Assembly: GCF_964340395.1 (NCBI RefSeq)
Contig: NC_135564.1
Coordinates: 12,831,391 to 12,895,390, forward strand
DNA length: 64,000 nucleotides
DNA from: Glandiceps talaboti
Taxonomy: Eukaryota > Hemichordata > Enteropneusta > Spengelidae
Direction of reading: 5' to 3'
The notes under the pieces are model-generated. The model had not been told where the DNA came from. It did no database searches and saw nothing but the letters and a program-made list of their open reading frames with translations. The position numbers were made by a program, and so were the translations under genes. This document shows, one piece after another, positions 1 to 19,200 of the stretch. Within the stretch, counting starts at the first letter, position 1. Every line of letters begins with the position of its first letter.

Positions 1-5115
<5,115 letters not shown>

Positions 5116-5989
5116 ATAATCACAAAGTGACCCGGATGTACGATATCCACCATAACTCTTGTAAATCGTAACATTCAAAATCTAATGAGCTATATTATAG
5201 CTTCTATACTGACGTAGACGTAAGTCCTTTTCCACAATTAAAACATATCAAAACGACCATGGCAATCAATGTACACGTTTGAAAGTACAGTGTATATGTC
5301 AGGACACTGGTTTGTAATCTAATTGTCCAAAGTATTGACATAAACTAGACTGCTATCGAGCGACAATCCATTATAATATTTAACAAATGTATAGATATTT
5401 TTAACTATAAAAGTATATATTGATTAAAATCTATGTGTGTAACCCCTTAGTCGGTTGTATAGACTCAAATGTACATTTCTGAGAGTTAAAATGCAATATG
5501 TAATCATGTGAATTGGTAATTTATTCTCACTATATAGAAGTAATATGAAACGATGTTGGGGATAGGTTCTAGAATACGTTGATCCCAAACTACTGTTATG
5601 AACATTATTGTTTCAATACAACAATTCTTTCATTATCTATACTTATCTTGTAGGATGATGGGCGGTAGCTCTATTTGGCGGGAGTTGGGTGGGTGAGTGG
5701 GAAGGAGGTGTTACACAAATATAACCATAATTCTGAATGGAGGACCATTGCTATATCGATTTAATTGTATTACTTTTAAACGATATCAAAGATTATAGAT
5801 ATTATTATTGTATCGTTAAACTCATATTTATAGCGAAAGATAGTTCAAATATAGTACTTTCGATCTGCGGTCAAACCATGATGTTATGTTTTTGTCACCA
5901 TAAATTGATGTTGTGGTACAATCGTAAAAACTATAATGATCTCAATTCTTAACAGACTGGTATACGTCAATGTTTAATCATGGAGAATT
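5116..5989. other. SH2-gene 3'UTR and intergenic sequence
   Basis: AT-rich sequence after the stop at 5115. An ATTAAA hexamer at 5423-5428 is a possible poly(A) signal. I see no other gene or domain here. Confidence 0.4.
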
Positions 5990-6210
5990 AGCCTGGCCAC
6001 AGGGATACGTAGTATTTCTTAGATTGTAGCTTTTCTGAGGAAAATATGACATGAATTCTGCTACTACAAATGTATCATACATTCGATTATATACGTGTAT
6101 TTTAGATACAAGTTGGGGAATAAATTAAAGTTACTACTTTATTATATGTTGAGTTTGTAGACAAGGAAACAACAATCTAAGAAATACTATGTATCCCTAT
6201 GAACCTGACT
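5990..6210. mobile_element. Foldback element with ~38 bp inverted arms
   Basis: The arm at about 5990-6028 (core GTATTTCTTAGATTGT) is repeated inverted at about 6172-6210 (core ACAATCTAAGAAATAC). About 140 bp of unrelated AT-rich sequence lies between. It looks like a short non-autonomous inverted-repeat element. I see no coding potential. Confidence 0.7.
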
Positions 6211-6429
6211 ACCTTTACAATCAATGAACACAAGCACGAAATTTTGTAATTAATCCATAGACATTTGAATATAATGTATGAGTGTTGTTGGCCCTTTACA
6301 TCCATCAGGTGTTCTTGACATTTCGGGAATACCATGGACAATCGTGTGAATTAGCAATATTTACAAAGTTAGCTTTTCTCAAATATTTTGTTCGATGACA
6401 CCATCAGCGATTTCGAGAATGTTATGGCA

Positions 6430-6585
6430 TCGATTTATTTGTGTGACTTGTATTAGCATAGCCTAGGAAACGATAAGACAAGATCTGTATTAACATAGCC
6501 TAGAAAAGACATGTATACAAGACCTGTACTCTTTGTGTGACATGCATTAGCATAGCCTAGGAAACAAGACAAGACAGGCCTGTAT
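6430..6585. repeat. ~60 bp unit, three tandem copies
   Basis: The phrase TTAGCATAGCCTAG (or TTAACATAGCCTAG), followed by AAGACAAG-like sequence and a CTGTA block, occurs three times at about 55-65 bp spacing. Non-coding. Confidence 0.75.
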
Positions 6586-6661
6586 ACTTTTTGTTAAACT
6601 CAAAAAAGTTAATGATAATAAAACTTATTTTAACAGTACGACAGCGTTAATTGTCTGCTCG

Positions 6662-7051
<390 letters not shown>

Positions 7052-7436
7052 TTTGCTACAATCCACTTTTACTTTCTTGTCAGTAGTAATGATGACTTTA
7101 AAATTCAGATCCTGTATGGAATGGAAACGTATAAAGAAGAATACTTGTATTGACCAAATAAAGTAGTTTCACAATGTGAAAATCAACACAGCATATTGGT
7201 TATATACAGATCGGGCTTGTCTAAAGAATAATATCGTTGGCGAGACAGTGGTCATTGCTTTCATACACCGTCATGACTTCACTGTTGAAAGTATCGAGCG
7301 CCACCAACGACTGTATGTTACAGGTCATTGAACTCGTCAGTCATTGCGACAATAACATTTTCTACCACTGGTAGGTAATCTACAACGATAGTCCGCTGGT
7401 GTATGTTTTATTTAGATTAGATTGCTAGACTAACTA

Positions 7437-7663
7437 CAAAGTTAGGAAAAATCGCTGTAGATGTCGGCTAATCGTTCATTGCTATTTTACCTTCGTTATT
7501 TTGCCTGAATTGTCCTTCTTGGTACATGTTTACATTTTTTATCCTGATCGCCTCCTCTAGAGGAGTGTAAATATGTACCAAGAAGGTCAATTCAGGCAAA
7601 ATAACGAAGGTAAAATAGCAATGAACGATTAGCCGATATCTACATCGGATTTTAATCAGATTG
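7437..7663. mobile_element. Foldback MITE, member of the CAATCTGATTAAAAT family
   Basis: The arms at about 7437-7530 and 7573-7663 are near-perfect inverted copies over some 75 bp. They share the blocks TCGGCTAATCGTTCATTGC and TTACCTTCGTTATTTTGCC. The right end reads, in reverse complement, CAATCTGATTAAAATCCGAT, the same terminus as the element at 14746-14923. The left outer end is degraded. Confidence 0.85.
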
Positions 7664-7756
7664 TACCTGTATATACGTATGTTGTCGTCATCAACTGATG
7701 ACAGAGATGTTACTAATTGCTGATGTTGTATTGGTTATATGAACATACATGCACTT

Positions 7757-7808
7757 TGATTTGATTTGATTTGATTTGATTTGATTTGATTTGATTTGAT
7801 TTGATTTT
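7757..7808. repeat. (TTTGA)n microsatellite
   Basis: About ten perfect copies of a TTGAT pentamer in intergenic DNA. Confidence 0.95.
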
Positions 7809-7876
7809 GATAACACAAATGAAAAAGTTTAAAATTACTGTATTTCCACTCTGAGTCTCTTTTAGTCTGTATTTAG

Positions 7877-8628
7877 TAGTCTGGACTCCAACGTGGTCTC
7901 TATTAAAACACAGACAAGTAAGAATTTTTTTTACTTGTCTGTGATAAAAACCACCACAGAGAGATCTGAAAGGATAGCACTACAGACTAGTAGTCTGTCT
8001 GTCTGTAAGGTACGCCGTGACGGGGCGCCCTCACACTCGGTCATCCCCCCTAAATCTTTTGAAGTTTCCAGCATACAAGTTCAGAGTGATACAGTCGGGT
8101 GAGAGGAGGCCGGTGAGGACAGAACGGCACGACACATCTTACAGTATACAGACTGATGTGATGTTTAAGAGACGACATTCGTGCCACGCTATTTAGCCAA
8201 TGGTTGAGAAGTCTGAGAGGGTTGAACAACAGCAACACGACGTATTTTACTCTCTAATCCTCTTTGTAATACATTTAAAAAAAACAACTAAAGAATAATC
8301 GGAAGACAAGACTACAAATGATTGAAACGGAGATTACATGTAAGACTATTGGAAATATAATACTCACTTTATTTCTGAACATCTGATAGTTTCTAACTGT
8401 GGTGAAAATAGAGACATTTGAAATAAAAGATTGGTATAACAATTAATTGAAAAGGTTGTTGTCCACAAGGTGTAAAGTAACGGATGCTGTCACACAAAAA
8501 TGACAATAAACGGTTGTTGTTTACAAAATACTATAGTGTGTAAACAAACGAATGGTGTAAATCGTAACGATATCGTATAGGGACTAGACTATTCACTTTC
8601 ATTAGAGACCACGTTGCCATCCAGACTA
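7877..8628. mobile_element. ~750 bp element with ~22 bp terminal inverted repeats
   Basis: The left end TAGTCTGGACTCCAACGTGG at about 7877 matches the reverse complement of the right end at 8604-8628 (CATAGTCTGGATGGCAACG). An inner hairpin built on ACTTGTCTGTG lies near 7909-7943. No transposase-like frame is seen, so it is probably a non-autonomous DNA element. A partly related segment lies at 50090-50220. Confidence 0.65.
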
Positions 8629-8745
8629 TGATCTGAACATCTCAGTGATAGTTTCCAATGGTCGTGAAAAAAGGAACAATGGGTGGGGAAAAAATATTGT
8701 TACATGTAAGCGGTTAACGTTTGTCATAGCAAGTTTACTGTACTG

Positions 8746-8887
8746 ACATCGTCGTAAACCACAGCCTCTTTTACGGCACTGTCCAAGCCCAGGGGGTTAT
8801 CGTCTTAAACCACAGCCTCTTTTACGGCACCGTCCAAGCCCAGGGGGTTATTTCGCATTGTCACGGAAGAAATAAACAGTTCTGGTT
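8746..8887 (-). repeat. Dispersed ~93 bp element, copy A, with internal 54 bp tandem duplication
   Basis: On the minus strand this carries the block AACCAGA...GAAATAACC and then the core GGTGCCGTAAAAGAGGCTGT plus GGTTTACGACGATG. The core unit is duplicated in tandem (8746-8799 and 8800-8853). The same element is found on the + strand at 25352-25444 and 27952-28044. Confidence 0.8.
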
Positions 8888-9990
8888 TGATAGAATGTTT
8901 ACTCTCTGTGACTTCCATTGCTGTCGTCTTCTCGTGATGAAGTGTCAATAAACGGTTGTTGTCTACAAAGTGTTCGTGTAAACAAACGGATATGCGGATG
9001 TTTTGTCGTGCAGAAATTGTCAAGTCAAGGAAGTACATTTCCTATTATAAATTTCACACTTGAGTGACGTTGATTTTCACAAGGTCACTACATCCTGGAT
9101 GGTGGAGTGTTTGCTCTGCATGTTTCTACGTGTTGTGATTGTGACGATGCTCCCTGGGGTGATGCTTTGTTTTCCTGGTGAGAGTGCGTGCGTACCAGCT
9201 CAGACCAGAATAGTGGTCTGAGGTACCAGTCACCTTTATACATTCACCTGTTCTAGTACTGTAAATCTGTCCACGTGACAAACTGAGTCAATATAAAATT
9301 GGTTCAAGTGGATTTACAACTGTTGTTACTGTTAATTGACCATAAAAGTCACATAAATAGGATTTCCAATGTATTTGGTTCCTTTCTACTTCTACTTCTA
9401 CCATAGTGTCGGTGCAGAAACATGAAAACTGGTTTGGGCTCGAACGACTCCCAGGGAATAACTTTGTTTTATAAAAATTTCACAGAAAATTCTTCCGGCA
9501 CTCAATAACTTCCAACAAAAGGTTCCCTAATTTTAATGATTCAAGGTTTTACGATTTAAGAGCTGGAGGAATATATTTGATACAGCAGTGCTTACCTATT
9601 CCTCTAGATAAAAGAGCTGACTCGTGACCTGGGTGCAATTCATTCAGGTAAACGACGGTCATTTAAAGTTGTGTAACTTTAAAAAAGAAACAAACAAACA
9701 CTTTTTTAACATAACTTTATACTAACTATAATAGGGGATGTACGAAACTGAAATCACTCAGTGATTTTTTGACCGTAAATTCCAGTTTTCACTTATATAT
9801 TGCTTCGTGTTAAACGGATACATATCCCGGATACATACATTACTTTTACGTGTATACATAGATGTTAAAGTACGTCTCTGAAGGTGAGAAATGTAACAAT
9901 GTAAAATAAAGGCCCATTGCTTTCCAATATTTGACCAATGCCGCCAATCGATCGATCAGCGCACTGTACTCAGGTGCCTAATTATGCGTA
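8888..9990. other. Intergenic, nothing recognised
   Basis: No open frame, long repeat or RNA gene is apparent. The 9900-9990 stretch contains an AAAGGCCCATT phrase that also occurs just before copy C of the dispersed element near 27940. Confidence 0.4.
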
Positions 9991-9999
9991 TTAGGTGTT

Positions 10000-10070
10000 T
10001 TGATTGGTCGCTAGTGGACTACGTCACAGTATATTTTGGTCACAACAGACATGATAAACCAAGATGGCGA
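10000..10070 (+). promoter_or_regulatory. Candidate ZNRF promoter: inverted CCAAT box, CRE-like site, YY1-like site
   Basis: Upstream of the ZNRF start codon are ATTGG (inverted CCAAT) near 10003, TACGTCAC (CRE/ATF-like) at 10020-10027, and AAGATGGCG at 10061-10069, which fits the YY1 consensus often seen downstream of transcription starts. No TATA box is obvious. Site order and spacing suit a housekeeping-type promoter; the transcription start is not determined. Confidence 0.5.
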
Positions 10071-10209
10071 CTACGTGTGATTGCGTTACTACTTCACTGT
10101 TATTTTCACCGTAGTTTTGGATAACTCCTCTTGCACATTACATATATTTGGGTGAATTTCGATCTCAAGGTAGTTTTTCTACAAGGAGCCACGTTTGATT
10201 ACAAGAGCA

Positions 10210-13200
10210 ATGGGTGCGAAAGCTAGCACAGGTAACCACCGGAATAGCTTCTCAGCCAGTGGTGGCACAAGCAGTGGCATTGGAGGTTCAGCTGGGTCGG
10301 CATCTGGAGGACTTACGTTCGGACACGGACATCCTCACCCACATCACCATGTTTTTGGTGGGAACTCTTCAAATCACCGGGAACGGGCAAGATCTTTAGG
10401 AAGCTTTCAAAATGGCTTCGGACAGCAAAGGATGAACATAGCTGGCAATGGCAGTTTTAGCCCAGACTCTGACAGCAGTTCTCCAGACGATGGTTCTAAT
10501 CATATGTTTTCGTTACAACCTCAGTCATTACCAGCACATCTACTTTCACCGTCGTTATTGACTGGTAAATTAATTTGTTTACTATTATTTAACGTTTTTT
10601 GGGGCAACAATAGCAACCATCATGCAGTCGTTGATGTCATTTGATTTCCATTTAAATGCAATAACAACATATGATGACATAGCGGTCGATTCATCTCGGT
10701 CGATCAACATGCCCATGTTTCATTGTGTATAGTGTAAGTTACATAATCGCACAATATTCCATAGATCATGTAGATTCACCTGTGTGAGCACGTGACGTAA
10801 GTATAGCTCACACAACAGAAGTGTCTTTGTTGAACCACGTGATTGTCACATGCACGCGTCAAAAAAACAAAAACAAAAAAAGTTGAAGGAGGTGAAACAA
10901 AGTTCACATACATTCATGTGTGGTGAACTGAAAGCCAATCCCATGTATGTATGTGTGTGTCTATTGATAGACCCTCCACCAATGGGGGTCTATGGTCTAT
11001 TGCAAGGAAAGGTCACAATGTGATAATCTTAGAACTCAAGACTTCATGGAAAGTAAGGTCAGTAATATAAAGTTGCAAGTATTTACACTCGTTCAAGGTT
11101 ATGCCAGTTCAGCAATCAAGTTTATGTCAACATATGGTCTATTTATGTAAGATTGGCATTGCTCATATATCACCTTGTGTTTTTAATATGTACCTCTCAG
11201 CAAAGGGTCAGTGTTTTGACACTTTCACACATCACATAATTCTTTTGGCAAGTACAAAACAGCAGATTGATTGTACAACCAGTCTATATCAAGCCAGAAA
11301 ATTGGAGTCAAACAGTTTGGAAAAATATATAAATGGGCGACTCAGAAAACTGCATTCTCAAAAAATATCACAGAAAAGTTTGAAAATTGGCAACTATGGG
11401 GTCCAAAGTTGTATCGGCATTCAAAGAGGAGTCAAACCTTTAAATAATGCTTTAAAAACATAAAGAGTCAAAAGTCAACATGAGTCGAAGGGGAGGGGGG
11501 TGTACGAGCCCCCCTGCACCGGCCTCTACAGATTTACAGTTTCAAGTAAGCTAGTGGGTCAGGGTATGGTTAGGAATGACAGTGGGAAAAGTTAAGTTGG
11601 GTAGCTAGACTTTTAACATTAATCTGTTATGTGTATTTACTATAGCCATACTCTCAGTCTGTTCTATACATTCCCCGGCCCCTTTCTTGTTATAAAACAT
11701 CCTTGATAAATGAGACAGGGGAATTGTTAGTTTTCTAAACACAAGACGTCAAAGCTGGTCTTTGTATCGTATTAACAGGGCATGTCAAAAAGTACAAAAC
11801 GCAATACTTTCACCAGTTAATCTTTTGTTATGGGCACACCAATGATACGTTTGTTCTGTATTGGTACTAGAATCTTATACCAGAGTTGAGTCTGTTTACA
11901 TTGCAATCTGTGATTTTACTTTGGCTGTCTCACTAACCTCTTGTGTTACTAGCCACATCAAACAATAACGTTGTTCGAAAATCATACACTCAAACTGATT
12001 GATGTGATAGAATGCACTCAAACTGATTGGTCACAATGGAGAGTGATAACATATGTCAGCCTTATTGACAATATTCCAATGAAGTAAATATGTAAATATG
12101 TGCCTTCATTGAGATGAGCATTTACAAGTAGTGAATATTATGTCAATATCTACAGACAGGCATGCTGATAACTGCCATTGTGGACATGGCTAAATTAATT
12201 GTTTGCTGTTACTAACATTACATTTATAAGTGGTTAGTGAGACAGGAAGTAAAGATACAGTTTGTGATGTAAACAGGCTAATACCAGAGATAATGGTATA
12301 TTACATATCTTAACTATACAACTGACAAAAAATGACATAGATGCAAGTATACGTGTAAGCATTCCAAGATCTAGGAGAAAATTATTTCTGCAAAGGAGAA
12401 GTCCATGACTTCTGAGTTCAATGAATATGCACCAGTGATAATGAATTACTGTACTAAATTTGCATATAGAAGCTTTGCTCATGATATAATTAACATAACT
12501 AAATACTAAATTGTGCCTAGATTGTGCACTAGATCATTCTCATAAGCAGTGGTATAATCAGACACTTGCTTGAGATAGATAGCATGGTGTGATGTGTCAT
12601 TGCCTTGTCACAGTAGGACAGACTGTATGTGTACATATGATGTAAGACAAAATTATAGATGGCGTTAAATTAAATTTTGTGCAAAGATTGCCCATGACGC
12701 ATGGACCAATTGATTGAGGATTTTTGGAGAAATCTAATTCTGGTGCTGGATTTCTAATATCCAGCACCAGAATTGGATTTCCCCAAAAAATCCGCAATAA
12801 GTGTGAAGAATTTAGAGAAGACATTGAGTTCCAATCTTCGAGGGAAGCCTTCTTTGTTGTGTGTGTGTAGTAACTGGCTTATTAGTATTTTGAGAACTGC
12901 TAAGTGTTGGCAGCGGTATACACACAATTGAGCCCCCCCCCCCCCCCCCCCCCCAGTTTATTAATGGTATTAAGCTATGCAGCATAATCCTCATAACAAG
13001 GTAAAGCCATGGGAAATCAACAGAAGGGAGAATGCTGTTGTGCAAATACATCTCTATTGTCATGGAAATGTAGCCATATTGTATGTAATGCAGGGGTCTC
13101 TTAAACCATCATGAAAATAATAGAAATGCATAATTATTTTCATGATGGTCTAGAAGACCCCTGCAGTTAACATGTCATGACAAAAAAAATGCAAAAAAAA

Positions 13201-16200
13201 GTCCAAGCATTCCATGTATTGTACCTTGACATGTCTATAGGTTGGACTAATTTCTGGTAATTAGACAGAGACTAGAATAATATAACTTGGTAAATTTGAT
13301 TCTATAGATTGGTGTGACAGGAAAGGTTAAAAGAAAAACCTGTATACATTCTAGATAGCTGACAAGATTAAGTGAGAGACAGACATATCTTTAAGTGTAA
13401 TAAAATGTAAGTAGAGAACCAGAATAACACAAATAAAATGTAGTTAAATATAAGTAAAGAACCAGAATAATACAAACAAAATGTAAGTAAAGAACCAGAA
13501 TAATACAAATAAAATGTAAGTAAAGAACCAGAATAACACAATAAAATGTAAGTAAAGAACCAGAATAATACAAATAAAATGTAAGTAAAGAACCAGAATA
13601 ACACAAATAAAATGTAAGTAAAGTACCAGAATAACACAAATAAAATGTAAGTAATGAACCAGAATAACACAAATAAAATGTAAGTAAAGAACCAGAATAA
13701 CACAAATAAAATGTAATGAAGTACCAGAATAACACAAATAAAATGTAAGTAAAGAACCAGAATAACACAAATAAAATGTAAGTAAAGTACCAGAATAACA
13801 CAAATAAAATGTAAGTAATGAACCAGAATAACACAAATAAAATGTAAGTAGAGTACCAGAATAATACAAATAAAATGTAAGTAAAGAACCAGAATAACAC
13901 AAATAAAATGGTAATTAGGCTAAATGGAATAACACCCTAGATAGATATACATGTATGTCTAGCAATGACACTTAAACTGTCTGCACTTATAGAAGGGATC
14001 TTTCCAAAATTATCATTCTGGTCATTAAAGGGGCATAAGCTGTGTTTATACTTTTTGGATGGTAATGTTTTCTGCATATTAAAAGGTACCTGTGTTCTAT
14101 TTAGTCATTACTTGCTATCGACAGAATTCAAACCTGGTTTTAAGGCATACTTAATACATTAACAATTTGATGATATGATTTAGTACATGATATGCACTCA
14201 AGGAAATACCTATTATGCTATCATTATCAACTGTGCTAACAACATCAGCAAATTGATACATGTCGACATTAGACTAATCAGTGGACTGTGATACTGTATC
14301 AATATGGTGCTAGCTGAGTTTAAATTATAATGTGTTTTATTCAGATGAAAGTACTTACATAAAACCTCAATTAAAGCTACAATCGTTGCAAATAGAACAT
14401 TTTTTGAAACTGTTTTGTTAGAAATAATGATTTATTTTAATATTGTTCACCATGAGATGTATTGAATCCCATGTAGGCAAGATACATAATATGGTGCAAT
14501 ATATCAAATCAAAGTTAATTTTGGGTCCATACCCAAAAAATCAGCCCCCAATGAATCACAATTTCTACTTATTGCTTATAGATAAAATAGACCTGGAATT
14601 GATGTGTACAGTGTCTAATTATTGGTATTTTAAAGAATTTTCAGTAAATGTATTTTTGGTTGTCAGATCGGAAAAATGATTTTCAGTCACAGCTAGTGCA
14701 GGTTTAAAATAATGTTTTATGTCAAATATATGTCAACGATAAAGTCAATCTGATTAAAATGTGATGTGGTGAAAGTGTCTAGATGTCTTTATTTTCTATT
14801 ACACTGGGTCAGATGTGGGAAGGTGGCAGTCACCTGGAACAAAACAAACGACACAACACAATTGAAATAGAGGTAAATAAAGACATCTAGCCGCTTTCAA
14901 CACATCAGATTTTAATCAGATTGTGGTATGTGAATAGATGATTGTGATCCATATACATAACATAGGAAAGAATTCAAGATATTGTCAGTGCACAAGCCCA
15001 GGACAATGAATGTTGTCCATCAGTACTGAATCACTATCATTACATATATGTACGGTGATACTATGAACATACATAGACTTAAACATAAATGAATAGTAAT
15101 TAGCCTCTGATTGTGTACTAGATGGTTTATACTAAGAATATAGTTAAAACCATGTGTCATGCAGATAAAAAAAGATATCATCTTTAGTCAGAACTGTGGT
15201 ATGAAATGATACATGTTTGTATATTTGGCTAGTTAGTTTTCATTTATATCTACAGTAAGAATTATACTATCAAGGAATTTACAGCGCATAAGCTGGGAAC
15301 AATGAATAATTGCCAATTGAATTTGCATACAGTGGTCCTATTTATGAATAAATTAGAAATATTAAGTGGCCTCAATTTGTACACAAGGTGCACAGTCTGA
15401 AGCATGTCCTTGACCTCCCTAGTCTCAGATACCCAGACCCCAGGGGGCGCTATTATGAGACCACCTGAACGAGAGTCTGGGAACACATAATCCGAAATCC
15501 TCTGTGCCTGATCTCTCTCTCTCTTAGAGCAATGTATTCTGGGGAATATTTTGTATCCAACATTGCTTGCTGAACAATTCTGGTTCCTTCACACCAGGTT
15601 TGTATGTCTCAAGCGACTGATACATCTTAATTACAAAGAACAGGCCTCACAAGCCAATTTTCTATGACTTGGAAGTTGGAATAGGTGTGGTGCCCGGCTT
15701 GTGGTGCCATGACTTGAGATTACCCTTACTCAGACTCTCGTCTTGGTGGTCATGTAGTAGGGCCCCCACAGCAATGAGAGTCTGGGTAACTGAGATTATG
15801 ACTTCTTCCTCTGACTTCCTTCTGTATTATATTAACTTTTGCCACGATAACGTAACCTCTTGTTTGTTCATTTCAAATGGTTAAACCTCAGCCCATGACA
15901 CACAAAAGAAGTACAGTTACTCAGAGAGGAAACTAAAAGTATTCACAAGACACAATGGAAGAAAAGATTGAGTTGTCGTTTTCCTTTAACAAAATCACCA
16001 CAGCGTTTCAACGATTTAAATACAAACAAGTGTTATATTCACGATAGTATAATGCAACATTGTTCACATCCCATTGTGTTACCAGCCAACAACCCCCTAA
16101 CCATATCTAAATTTGAAATCAACAATAGAACCAAGGTCACTACTGTCATTACTGTAAAGATAATGAGGGGATTCTATGATGGGAAGTAACTCTATGTTAC

Positions 16201-19200
16201 ATCAGGTCATATGTGTAGTAGAATGAGATATACTGAGAAAACAAAAATTAAGAATCCTTCCAAAATATAAATTTGGAAGAGCAATCGATCTACCTGACCA
16301 TGCAAGGCTCGTCTGTTATGGTTGCCTCCACTACAAGACTTTTCTTTGTTCAATGTTGCTGCCACATTTTGTCTTTCCCTTCAAGATGTAAATAAACTGT
16401 TTGATGATGAGGGGTCCAATCCCTAACCTGAAGCTATAGCTAATTTGGATTAATTCTCTGAAGGTGATTATCAGGGAGGGGTAAGGGGGAGGGTTGTTTG
16501 GTTTACCTCTGGCTTCAGCTTAAACATTTGGATTACCTTTGTGATGTTGGTTATAAAGGGGGGGGGGGCAGTTTTTCATACCTTTTGCTTCAACATGTAG
16601 ATACACATTTTGATGGTATTAGTAGGGGGGAGGGGGTGACTTGTGAAGTTGTCCCATCAATACTTTGTGAGAAGTGAAAGCAACAGCTATTCAGTAGATG
16701 TTTTACTATAATTTGGAATGTATAGTATATCAGAAGCTTGTCCATAGTCAGTGAGAGTTGGTTCTCTAACAAGATACACTCATGGCCCAGTGTAGTCAAT
16801 GAGGGTTGTTCCCTAACACCCATGGCCCAGTAGTCAGTGAAGGTTGGTTCCCTAACACTCTTGGCCCAGTAGTCAGTGAAGGTTGGTTCCCTAACACTCT
16901 TGGCCCAGTAGTCAGTGAGGGTTGGTTCCCTAACACTCATGGCCCAGTAGTCACTGGGGGTTGGTTCCCTAACACTCTTGGCCCAGTAGTCAGTGAAGGT
17001 TGTTCCCTAACACTCATGGCCCAGTAGTCAATGAGGGTTGTTCCCTAACACCCATGGCCCAGTAGTCAGTGAAGGTTGGTTCCCTAACACTCTTGGCCCA
17101 GTAGTCAGTGTGAGTGTTGGTTCCCTAACATTCATGGCCCAGTAGTCAGTGTGAGTGTTGGTTCCCTAACACCCAATAAAGTATTTATTAGGCTTCAATT
17201 CACTTCAATCAGGTCAACAACCCAGGTACAAAGACAGTAACTAACAATACAGACATACAAAACAACACAAAATATCTAGGGTATATTCCAAGGTCTGTCT
17301 TTTTACCCATAACAATATGTTGTTAGCAGACACCTATTGTATATGTACAGTAGTTGTTCTATGTATATGAATTATTGAATAGCTGTAGACATTTCAATTT
17401 GTAACACACAATGCAATTCAATATACATGTAGTATATTACTGTTTGTATTTCACTTTTATTGGTAATGTTAACAATATAAATCCACATGGTTTCTTAATT
17501 TCTACATATAAGTCATAAAACAGAATAGTGATTAATAATGAAATAGCTATAGAAGAAAAGCTATGCATACATGCATATAAAATATTAAATTGTGTTTATC
17601 CAAGCATTAAAGTGGACTGTAAAATTTATTATCAGGAGTGTCCTTATCATCTCTCTCCTTATATGGGAAGGGATGAGCAGATTGGCCACATTGGCTGATT
17701 TTCAGTCTAAACATTGAGATACTTTAGTGTCAAATTTGGGTGGGTGGGGTGGGGAGGGGTATGTGTGTCATTCGAACCTTGAAATGAAACTTACAAACAG
17801 TTAACTGTAATGAAAACTGTGATTAGTCATACGTAGCCTCTGATAAGTCTGTTCCACATCATCTAATGTGTAGATGTTTTTTGACTCCTTGTCCTAACTT
17901 TGAAATAGAACATATCCAATCTATACAAGTTTACCTGCTTTTCCCTTCCCATCACACATTATATGTATGTTAACAACTCTCGTTACCATCTATACAAGTT
18001 TACCTGCTTTTCCCTCTCATCACACATTATGTATATTAACAACTCTCTTTACCATAGAATTTTACCACCTAAACATTTGGTATAAATTAATGATCATTTG
18101 ATTTCTTAGTCAGAACCAAGGTTTTCATTTCTTATGCAACACTTGTATTACTATACATTGAAGGTATGCTTAATAAGTTGATTTTGTTCTATTTTGGACC
18201 CTGTAGTTTGATGGAAAATGATATCACAGGTACTGAGAATGATTTCAATTCCTATGCTACACTAAGGTGCACTTGACAATAAGTTGAATATCTTGTTCTA
18301 TTTTGACCCTCTAGCTTGAAGGAAAATACTGTCACAGGTACCAAGAATTTTCTGCTTTCAAATTTGTTAAAATTATTGTATTATTAACTTTCAGGTATAA
18401 AGTGTCCGGTCTGTTCAAAGTTTGTTCCTCCTGATGATATTGAATGCCATCTTGTTATTTGTTTAACCAAACCAAGAATTAGTTATAATGGTAAGTCAGA
18501 ATTATGGGATCAAATAGTAAGTACAGCCGCTACAGCTTGAGCATGCAGTTTTGATGAGATGAGGTATCAAGCTATACTGGCTACATGGACATCCTTCCTG
18601 GGAACAGTTATTGTAAAAGTTAAAGCACATTGAAATAAGGAAAAAAAACATTCGAAGTTACAAGTATACAAGGTTACATGTAGCTGTAACAAGTGTGAGC
18701 ATGCAGTTTTGATGAGATGAAATATCAAGTGAGACTGGCTACATGGACATCCTTCCTCGGAACAGTTATTGTAAAAGTTAGAGCACATTGAAACAAGGAA
18801 AAAAACCATTTGAAGTATACAAGGTTTCGTGTAGCTGTATCATTGTGAGCATGCAGTTTTGATGAGATAAGATATCAAGTGAAACTGGCTACATAGACAT
18901 CTTTCCTGGGAAGTTATTGTAAAAGTTAGAGCACATTAAAATAATGAGAAAAAATCCCACTACGTATAATAGGACACTGCAGTGCTGTAGAGAATCCTAC
19001 ATATGTTTAAATACAAGAGGATTTAGCAAATGATAACTAAAGTGTAATTCCTGTATTTTTACAGAGGATGTTTTAACTAGTGAATCAGGGGAATGTGTCA
19101 TATGCCTTGATGACTTGGAACAAGGAGATACCATAGCACGTTTACCTTGCCTATGTATTTACCACAAAAGGTGAGTTGAGTCGTCCCAACAGAAACCCTC

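Noticed and set aside
10195-10209. ZNRF start upstream of 10210
   Set aside because: The upstream frame has no ATG, and the 10210 ATG gives the family MG-x-x-x-S myristoylation signal.
11101-11463. 120-residue + strand open frame in ZNRF intron 1
   Set aside because: No domain, no splice context and ordinary AT-rich intronic composition.
13368-13902. Minus-strand hydrophobic open frames (111-169 residues)
   Set aside because: Generated by the 33 bp minisatellite unit in ZNRF intron 1; three overlapping frames are open at once.
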